Origin: Candidatus Gastranaerophilales bacterium
Lineage (GTDB): Bacteria > Cyanobacteriota > Vampirovibrionia > Gastranaerophilales > Gastranaerophilaceae
DNA: 17,883 bases
Assembly (NCBI GenBank): GCA_003150395.1
Contig: QAMI01000026.1
Coordinates: 58,978 to 76,860 of the forward strand
Direction of reading: 5' to 3'
A program made the position numbers and the translations under genes. This document shows, one piece after another, positions 13,444 through 17,883 of the stretch (position 1 is the first letter of the stretch; each line of letters starts with the position of its first letter). The notes under the pieces are model-generated. The model saw only the letters and a list, made by a program, of their open reading frames with translations, was not told the DNA's origin and ran no database searches.

Positions 13444-13665
13444 TTAAATGGTAAAGTTGAAAATTTCAACAATTTCAACGTCGAGTGCTTTGGTAATTTT
13501 TATTAGTTTTTCTAAAGTCGGGTTTGCCTCGCCGCGTTCAATTTTACCCAGATAAATTACACTTATATTTGCTTTTTCTGAAAATCTCTCCTGTGAAAAT
13601 TTTTTGTTTTTTCTTAAGTATGCAATTTTTTTGCCGATTTTTTGTATGATGTTTATGTAATTCAT
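13444..13665 (-). CDS. Small XRE-family (Cro/CI-type) HTH transcriptional regulator
   Basis: A 73-residue protein made almost entirely of one HTH_3 domain. IGKKIAYLRKNKKFSQERFS (10-29) gives helix 1 and the start of helix 2, and NISVIYLGKIERGEANPTLEKLIKITKALDV (33-63) gives the recognition helix, the diagnostic IERGEANPTLE and the last helices. There is no separate sensing domain, so it probably acts as a simple dimeric repressor. The ATG has no ribosome-binding site. Immediately upstream is a cluster of palindromes (13675-13696) that would suit autoregulation. It is divergent from the 13832 gene and upstream, on the same strand, of the TrbI-like pair, either of which it may control. That link is inference. 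Confidence 0.85.
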   Translation of the reverse strand: MNYINIIQKIGKKIAYLRKNKKFSQERFSEKANISVIYLGKIERGEANPTLEKLIKITKALDVEIVEIFNFTI

Positions 13666-13674
13666 AGTTGTAAC

Positions 13675-13696
13675 ATACTAGTATAATAATTATACT
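13675..13696. promoter_or_regulatory. overlapping palindromes, likely operator of the XRE regulator
   Basis: AGTATAATAATTATACT (13680-13696) is a perfect 8-1-8 palindrome, and ATACTAGTAT (13675-13684) is a perfect 10-bp palindrome overlapping it. Together they give three ATACT half-sites in alternating orientation, 10 bases upstream of the HTH gene start. They contain TATAAT/TATACT boxes on the minus strand, so a bound repressor would block the promoter. Confidence 0.5.
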
Positions 13697-13831
13697 ATTG
13701 CTTTCTCGAACGTGATAATAAGCTGCTGGTATAAATAATTATTACAATTGTAAAAATATTTTCTGCCGGCGCAATTTCCTGAATAAAAATTACTTTATAT
13801 ATGTGTAATGTAGTGTGTAAAAGGTTAAAAT

Positions 13832-14464
13832 ATGTTTAGTCCGGTTGCATCAACAATATTTGCATATCGAAACGCCGAAAAGACCAAAAATGGCGACCTT
13901 GGCAGAAGTGTGGTTACTGTCGGGCAGTGCACAGGCGTTATGCAGGAAATTGCAAAATATGATAACACATTCTCTGCTACTGCAAGAAGCGCTGTAAATG
14001 TTTTTGAAGAGTTGGCTAAAAATAGCAAGGCTCTTGGTTTTGCCGGAAAATGTCTACAATTTACGGCTGACCATGTAAATCCGCTTATCTGTGCATCAGG
14101 CGCTTTGAAAGTTGCAATGTCAGACGATAAAGTGCATTCCGGAATTGTTGAAATGGCGGCTTTGTGCGGGATGTTCGCCGGCGAAGCCTTTATGAAAGAT
14201 AATTTCAACGGGATCTTTAATGAAAAAACTTTCAAAAATCTTGCAACTAAATCTTCTAATAATGGAATTTTAAAACCTTTGGCTGATGCTGTTAAAAATT
14301 CAAAGTATACTGGAAAAGCGGCATCAATTTTGAAAGGTGTTTTCTTCGTCTGTGGTTCAATAGCCTCTTATGCCGCTGCTCAGAAGGCCGGTGAACACTA
14401 TGCTGACGGTATTATAGAAACACTTGGAATTCAAAAGAAACAAAAAATCAATCAGATGACTTAA
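13832..14464 (+). CDS. Unrecognised 210-residue Ala/Gly-rich protein
   Basis: I do not recognise this family. The protein is rich in Ala, Lys, Gly and Phe, has no signal peptide, and contains several moderately hydrophobic helices: about 81-97 (VNPLICASGALKVAMSD), 105-121 (IVEMAALCGMFAGEAFM) and 160-186 (ASILKGVFFVCGSIASYAAAQKAGEHY), the last with small-residue GxxxA/G spacing typical of helix packing or membrane insertion. Four cysteines are spread through it and the tail is basic. AAGG lies 7 bases before the ATG. It is divergent from the XRE regulator, with a 166-base gap holding palindromes, and lies 33 bases upstream of the spoIID-like gene, which has its own promoter. Base composition matches the neighbours. 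It could be a membrane-associated lineage-specific protein. Confidence 0.7.
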   Translation: MFSPVASTIFAYRNAEKTKNGDLGRSVVTVGQCTGVMQEIAKYDNTFSATARSAVNVFEELAKNSKALGFAGKCLQFTADHVNPLICASGALKVAMSDDKVHSGIVEMAALCGMFAGEAFMKDNFNGIFNEKTFKNLATKSSNNGILKPLADAVKNSKYTGKAASILKGVFFVCGSIASYAAAQKAGEHYADGIIETLGIQKKQKINQMT

Positions 14465-14482
14465 GCCGCTTTTCCAATAATA

Positions 14483-14491
14483 TGTTATAAT
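14483..14491 (+). promoter_or_regulatory. extended -10, leaderless-type promoter of the spoIID-like gene
   Basis: TGTTATAAT (14483-14491) is a full extended -10 box, followed by GGTTCT (six bases) and the ATG at 14498. No ribosome-binding site fits between the expected start of transcription and the ATG. Confidence 0.5.
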
Positions 14492-14497
14492 GGTTCT

Positions 14498-15379
14498 ATG
14501 AAGAAGAGAATTATTTGGGCTTTTTCAATATTTTTAATGCTGTCAGCTGCTGTAAATCCCTGTTATGCAATCAAAATAGGGCTTGAAACAAACGCTGAGC
14601 ATATTGGAATTGGAGCATCTGTCGAAACCTCTCTGATTGACGCAAATACAAACAAAACTGTCACAAAGCTTGAGGCAATGAAGGGTTACGAAATAATTCC
14701 ATACAAAAATACAATGGCGATTGCCCTCAATGGTAAATTTTACCAAATCTATTCTGATTATGTTGTTTTGAAAGCTCCGGCCGGAGGCTTTGTAAGTGCA
14801 AAGAACAAATGGTACAGAGGTTTTATAATTGTTCAAAACAAAAACAAAAAACTCACAGTAATTAACGATGTAGAACTTGAAGATTACCTTAAAGGCGTTG
14901 TTCCATCAGAAATGCCTTCCGGCTGGGAACTTGAAGCCTTGAAAGCACAGGCCATTGCCGCAAGAAGTTATGCTCTTGCAAATCTTGGCAAGCGCGCGTC
15001 TTCAGGTTATGACTTAAAAGACACTCCTGAAGATCAGGCTTACGGCGGGGCGTCTGCCGAAACTGTTAAAACAAATGAGGCTGTGGACAGTACAACAGGA
15101 CTTGTTTTGACATATAATACAAAAGTCGTTCCCGCTTATTATTCAGCATCTGCCGGCGGAAAAACCATTAATGCATCAGCGGTTTGGGGAAACGACCTTC
15201 CCTTTATCCGTTCTGTTCCCTCCTATGATGACAATGTAAAAAAGAACGGACACGGCGTCGGAATGTCGCAGCATGGTGCTAACAATCTTGCAAAACAGGG
15301 ATATAATGCTTATCAAATTCTTAGTTATTTCTTCCAAAATGTGAAATTTGCCAAAGTTAATGAAAATTCTCTTAACTAG
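14498..15379 (+). CDS. SpoIID/LytB-domain secreted peptidoglycan enzyme
   Basis: A 293-residue exported protein. A signal peptide (about 1-24, ending NPCYA) is followed by a SpoIID domain. SpoIID proteins are lytic transglycosylases acting on stem-peptide-free glycan; related LytB proteins stimulate amidases. Key region: VELEDYLKGVVPSEMPSGWE (125-144), with the expected catalytic Glu138, then LKAQAIAARSYALAN (148-162), PAYYSASAGG (212-221) and GHGVGMSQHGANNLAKQGY (251-269). The stretch of several tens of residues that usually separates the YYSASAGG/W region from the GHGVGMSQ motif is very short here, and the usual aromatic before GHG is Asn250. The host has no visible sporulation genes, so a role in cell-wall remodelling is inferred. 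The start follows a leaderless-type promoter. Confidence 0.87.
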   Translation: MKKRIIWAFSIFLMLSAAVNPCYAIKIGLETNAEHIGIGASVETSLIDANTNKTVTKLEAMKGYEIIPYKNTMAIALNGKFYQIYSDYVVLKAPAGGFVSAKNKWYRGFIIVQNKNKKLTVINDVELEDYLKGVVPSEMPSGWELEALKAQAIAARSYALANLGKRASSGYDLKDTPEDQAYGGASAETVKTNEAVDSTTGLVLTYNTKVVPAYYSASAGGKTINASAVWGNDLPFIRSVPSYDDNVKKNGHGVGMSQHGANNLAKQGYNAYQILSYFFQNVKFAKVNENSLN

Positions 15380-15472
15380 CTGTAATTTAAGCAGTACAGT
15401 TGTTTATGGCGGTTTGTGCTCCTGAAGATCGCAATATGTTTAATGTTTTAGCTGAAATTTTTCCAAAACCCC

Positions 15473-15500
15473 TTGTCAAATCCGTATAACGTGTTATAAT
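15473..15500 (+). promoter_or_regulatory. strong promoter of the HU gene
   Basis: TTGTCA (15473-15478), a 16-base spacer and the extended -10 TGTTATAAT (15492-15500) form the best promoter in the window. Transcription should start near 15507, leaving a leader of about 76 bases that ends in a perfect AAGGAGG ribosome-binding site (15570-15576). The preceding 93 bases after the spoIID-like stop contain no gene I can see. Confidence 0.65.
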
Positions 15501-15582
15501 AACTTTGTCGATAGAAAATGCATGCGGAAGAGAGAAGGTTTTCTGCTAAACCGTAAGCTAAAAGGTAAGAAGGAGGTTCGTA

Positions 15583-15855
15583 ATGAACAAAGAAGAATTA
15601 GTAAAAGAAGTGTCTAAAAAAGCAAAAGTTTCACAAAAAGCAACCGGCGATGTTATCGCTGCTATCTTAGAAACAATTGAAAAAACAGTTTCAAAAGGTA
15701 AAAAAGTTACATTAGTAGGATTCGGAACTTTCGAACCGAGAAAAAGAGCAGCCAGAGCCGGCAGAAACCCGCAAACTGGTGCAGTATTGAAAATTGCTGC
15801 TAAAACAGTTCCTGCATTCACTGCTGGTAAAAAATTCAGAGAAATTGTTAAATAG
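15583..15855 (+). CDS. hupB: HU-family DNA-binding protein
   Basis: A 90-residue nucleoid protein of the HU/IHF family. It starts MNKEELVKEVSKKAKVSQK and has the dimerisation helices (1-40), VTLVGFGTFEPRKRAARAG (43-61), the GRNPQTG arm tip (60-66) with the DNA-intercalating proline, and the C-terminal helix AGKKFREIVK. Length and motif order match the family exactly. HU bends DNA and compacts the chromosome. A strong promoter, a perfect Shine-Dalgarno (AAGGAGG, 6 bases before the ATG) and a strong terminator mark it as highly expressed. HU rather than IHF, because no partner subunit is seen and the sequence is close to the HU consensus. Confidence 0.97.
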   Translation: MNKEELVKEVSKKAKVSQKATGDVIAAILETIEKTVSKGKKVTLVGFGTFEPRKRAARAGRNPQTGAVLKIAAKTVPAFTAGKKFREIVK

Positions 15856-15875
15856 TTTCTAGCTATAAACGAATT

Positions 15876-15910
15876 AAAAAAAGAACCTGCCATCCGGCGG
15901 GTTCTTTTTT
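15876..15910 (+). terminator. Rho-independent terminator of the HU gene
   Basis: An A-tract and AAGAACCTGCC pair with GGCGGGTTCTT around a 4-base loop (ATCC), followed by six Ts. It lies about 20 bases after the stop codon and can work in both directions, although comM ends further downstream. Confidence 0.88.
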
Positions 15911-15953
15911 GGGTGACTTATATACAAGTTTACACCAAAGGCTATTAAATTAC

Positions 15954-16070
15954 TGTCATTCTGAGGCTTAAGCCGAAGAATCTCAAAGTTTATGAGATAC
16001 TTGCTTGCATTGTATGCGAGTTAGCGAGCCGTACAAGGCAGTATGCCCTTGGGTACGCTATTGCTCAGTA
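15954..16070 (+). repeat. dispersed intergenic repeat, copy 2, with a hairpin
   Basis: TGTCATTCTGAG (15954-15965) and GAAGAATCTC (15975-15984) match the ends of the element at 4754-4818 but are much closer together. About 45 bases later a stem CGTAC-AAGGCA (16030-16040) pairs with TGCC-TT-GTACG (16044-16057, two small bulges) around a 3-base loop. It fills the gap between the HU terminator and the comM stop and has no coding capacity. Confidence 0.45.
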
Positions 16071-16101
16071 GAATCAGATTTTAATTTTCCCGTTTTACAA
16101 G

Positions 16102-17637
16102 CTATCTTTCAGCGTTAATAAATGTACGATATTGAAGTGCTTGCATAAGGTGTGTCTGCTTTATGTCAGGGGAGTTTTCCAAATCCGCGACGGTGCGTGC
16201 AAGCTTCAAAACCCTGTCATAACGCCTTCCTGAAAGCTGATACTTCACAATTGCAGTTTTGAAAATTTCTTCTGTTGCTTTGTCTATTTTGCAGTATTTT
16301 TTTATTAATTTAGGTGTCAATTCGGAATTTGTCAGAATTCCTTCATTTTTATATCGTTCAGTTTGAATTTTTCTTGCGGCAACAACTCTTTTTCTTATAT
16401 CTGCTGAAGTTTCTTCTTTGGTCGTTGAATGCAGAAGTTCTTCTGAGGTCAGGCGAGGAACTTCAATTTGTAAATCTATTCTGTCCAACAGCGGCCCTGA
16501 AAGCCTAGCTAGATATCTTGAAATCTGAAATTCAGAACAGGTGCATTGTTTTTCTTTATCGCCTAAATACCCGCAAGGACATGGATTCATTGCCGCAAGA
16601 AGCATGAATTTAGCAGGATATGTTACAGAATGGCTTGTTCTGGAAATAACAACTTTTGCATCCTCAAGCGGCTGTCTGAGAACTTCCAATACCTGACGCG
16701 GGAATTCGACAAGTTCATCCATAAACAGAACCCCGCGGTGTGCAAGTGTTATTTCACCCGGTTTTGGGTTTGCACCGCCGCCGATTATACCGTTTGCCGA
16801 CGCTGTATGGTGAACAGAACGGAACGGTCGTTTGGTCATCAAAGGTTCGTCTGATGAAAGAAGCCCTGAAATACTGTAGATTTTGGTAAGTTCTAAAGCC
16901 TCACTCATTTCAAGAGGCGGAAGGATTGAGGCGAAACATTTAGCCATTAAGGTTTTGCCTGACCCAGGAGAACCTGACATCAAAAGGTTGTGCCCGCCTG
17001 CGGCAGCAATTTCAAGCGCTTTTTTAGCTTTTTTCTGACCTTTAACATCTTTAAAGTCGTAAATATATTCTTCCTCTTTAAGATGAGTCAAATATAGGTT
17101 AATATCAGATTTTACAACTTTTAAAGGCTCTTCGAGAAAATGGTTAACTACCTCAGCAAGATTAGCTGCCCCGTAAACATTAATTCCTTCAACAAGCGCG
17201 GCTTCGGCGGCATTAATTTTAGGAACGACAACATTTTTTATCCCGAAACTTTTCAAACCCAAAACAAGCGGTAAAACTCCGTTAACTTTGCGAAGATCGC
17301 CGTCAAGTGAAAGTTCACCGATAAATGCGTAATCCACAATCTTTTCGCTTGCAATTGCCTCTTCTTCTGCGAGAATTCCGACCGCAATCGGCAGGTCAAA
17401 GTTTGTTCCGACTTTTTTCAAATCCGCAGGTGCAAGATTTATAATGACCTTTTTGGCAGGAAATGTAAAACTGCTGTTTTTTACGGCCGAGCGAACCCTG
17501 TCACGTGCTTCATTAATCGCCGCATCCGGCAGCCCGACAATGGAAATGCCGGGTAAAGAGTTAAGAACATCAATTTCAACGGTAATTTTGTATGCTTCCA
17601 GTCCAATAACCGTTGCGGTTGTAACTTTGTTTACCAT
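16102..17637 (-). CDS. comM: ComM/YifB-family Mg-chelatase-like AAA+ ATPase
   Basis: A 511-residue protein of full family length. ComM is a hexameric helicase that promotes branch migration when foreign single-stranded DNA is taken into the chromosome during natural transformation. Domains: an N-terminal Lon-protease-like fold (about 1-170; VEIDVLNSLPGISIVGLPDA, then NLAPADLKKVG), an AAA+ core with Walker A GSPGSGKT (222-229), Walker B GVLFMDELVEF (302-312), a cysteine cluster CPCGYLGDKEKQCTC (353-367) that may bind zinc, arginine-finger region LLDRIDLQIEVPR, and the C-terminal Mg_chelatase_C helical domain (about 410-511). No residue seems missing. Its ATG lies exactly six bases after TATAAT, with no ribosome-binding site. 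A neighbouring dprA, often linked to it, is not seen here. Confidence 0.94.
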   Translation of the reverse strand: MVNKVTTATVIGLEAYKITVEIDVLNSLPGISIVGLPDAAINEARDRVRSAVKNSSFTFPAKKVIINLAPADLKKVGTNFDLPIAVGILAEEEAIASEKIVDYAFIGELSLDGDLRKVNGVLPLVLGLKSFGIKNVVVPKINAAEAALVEGINVYGAANLAEVVNHFLEEPLKVVKSDINLYLTHLKEEEYIYDFKDVKGQKKAKKALEIAAAGGHNLLMSGSPGSGKTLMAKCFASILPPLEMSEALELTKIYSISGLLSSDEPLMTKRPFRSVHHTASANGIIGGGANPKPGEITLAHRGVLFMDELVEFPRQVLEVLRQPLEDAKVVISRTSHSVTYPAKFMLLAAMNPCPCGYLGDKEKQCTCSEFQISRYLARLSGPLLDRIDLQIEVPRLTSEELLHSTTKEETSADIRKRVVAARKIQTERYKNEGILTNSELTPKLIKKYCKIDKATEEIFKTAIVKYQLSGRRYDRVLKLARTVADLENSPDIKQTHLMQALQYRTFINAER

Positions 17638-17643
17638 ATGTTA

Positions 17644-17674
17644 ATTATACACAAAAATGTTTTTTTGCTAAAAT
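17644..17674. promoter_or_regulatory. back-to-back promoters of comM and the GT9 gene
   Basis: Within 46 bases between the two divergent starts lie TATAAT on the minus strand (17649-17644, six bases before the comM ATG) and the extended -10 TGCTAAAAT on the plus strand (17666-17674, nine bases before the GT9 ATG). Both transcripts would have almost no leader. Confidence 0.45.
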
Positions 17675-17683
17675 AATAATGTT

Positions 17684-17883
17684 ATGAAAAATGATTTTAA
17701 AAATATTCTTGCAATAAATTTTGGCGGAATCGGTGATGAAATATTTTTCTTGCCAACGCTTATTTCATTAAAAAAAGAGTTTCCTAATTCTAAAATTACA
17801 CTTGCACTTGAGCCGCGGAGCAAATCTGTAAAAGATTTGACAGATATTATAGACGATTTGTTTTTGATTGATATTAAAGGCAA
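17684..17883 (+). CDS. N-terminus of a glycosyltransferase family 9 (heptosyltransferase-like) protein (partial)
   Basis: An ATG at 17684 opens a frame that runs off the window (66 codons). ILAINFGGIGDEIFFLPTL (residues 8-26) followed by ISLKKEFPNSKITLALEP is the typical GT9 start ('ILviRfggiGDvlltlPalraLkkafPnakItvl'). GT9 enzymes add heptose or related sugars to lipopolysaccharide core or other glycans. The usual Arg in the 'iRfggiGD' motif is Asn here. No ribosome-binding site is present; an extended -10 box lies nine bases upstream. The acceptor cannot be told from this fragment. Confidence 0.8.
   Translation, partial: MKNDFKNILAINFGGIGDEIFFLPTLISLKKEFPNSKITLALEPRSKSVKDLTDIIDDLFLIDIKG

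Noticed and set aside
15380..15472. A small RNA gene between the spoIID-like gene and the HU promoter
   Set aside because: I find no promoter plus terminator pair and only a weak 5-bp pairing; nothing supports a call.

Overview
The window is AT-rich chromosomal DNA with compact, mostly housekeeping and cell-envelope genes. It holds no tRNA, rRNA, CRISPR array, transposase or phage structural gene that I can see. The gene set suggests an uncultured diderm bacterium of the cyanobacterial sister clade (Vampirovibrionia/Melainabacteria, most likely gut Gastranaerophilales). Reasons: an inner/outer-membrane toolkit (TonB-ExbB-ExbD, an MCE-domain protein), a VKOR-DsbA fusion of the kind common in Cyanobacteria, a small protein whose ends resemble the cyanobacterial RNA polymerase omega subunit, and low-GC genes of no familiar family. 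This placement is an inference from gene content, not from a marker-gene tree.

Layout. 1-2794, all minus strand: the N-terminus of a secreted protein, a DedA/VTT membrane protein, a MITE-like inverted-repeat element, queH (queuosine synthesis) and a VKOR-DsbA disulfide-forming fusion. 3031-4723, plus strand: a 250-aa protein with an MshEN-like segment and a coiled coil, translationally coupled to a type II (PF06089) asparaginase. 4859-7572, minus strand: a LysM-LysM-GH24 lysozyme, upp and an MCE-domain protein. 7669-8790, plus strand: a putative rpoZ and a purine nucleoside phosphorylase, each followed by a terminator. 8851-11765, minus strand: a TonB-ExbB-ExbD-ExbD energy-transduction cluster. 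11901-13665, minus strand: two related secreted proteins with a VirB10/TrbI-like beta domain and a small XRE-type repressor. 13832-15855, plus strand: an unrecognised 210-aa protein, a SpoIID/LytB-domain protein and hupB. 16102-17637, minus strand: comM/yifB. 17684-end, plus strand: the start of a GT9 (heptosyltransferase-like) gene.

How the parts relate. Several genes act on the envelope: the TonB cluster, MCE protein, LysM-lysozyme, SpoIID-like protein, GT9 and the periplasmic VKOR-DsbA fusion. upp and punA serve nucleobase salvage. The most striking non-coding pattern is that four genes (MCE, one TrbI-like gene, spoIID-like, comM) have a perfect TATAAT box exactly six bases before the ATG and no ribosome-binding site. 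This is the geometry of leaderless mRNAs. Other genes here have clear Shine-Dalgarno sequences, so two initiation modes appear to coexist. Two copies of a TGTCATYCTGAG...GAAGRATCTC repeat lie in the two convergent intergenic gaps 4724-4858 and 15856-16101.
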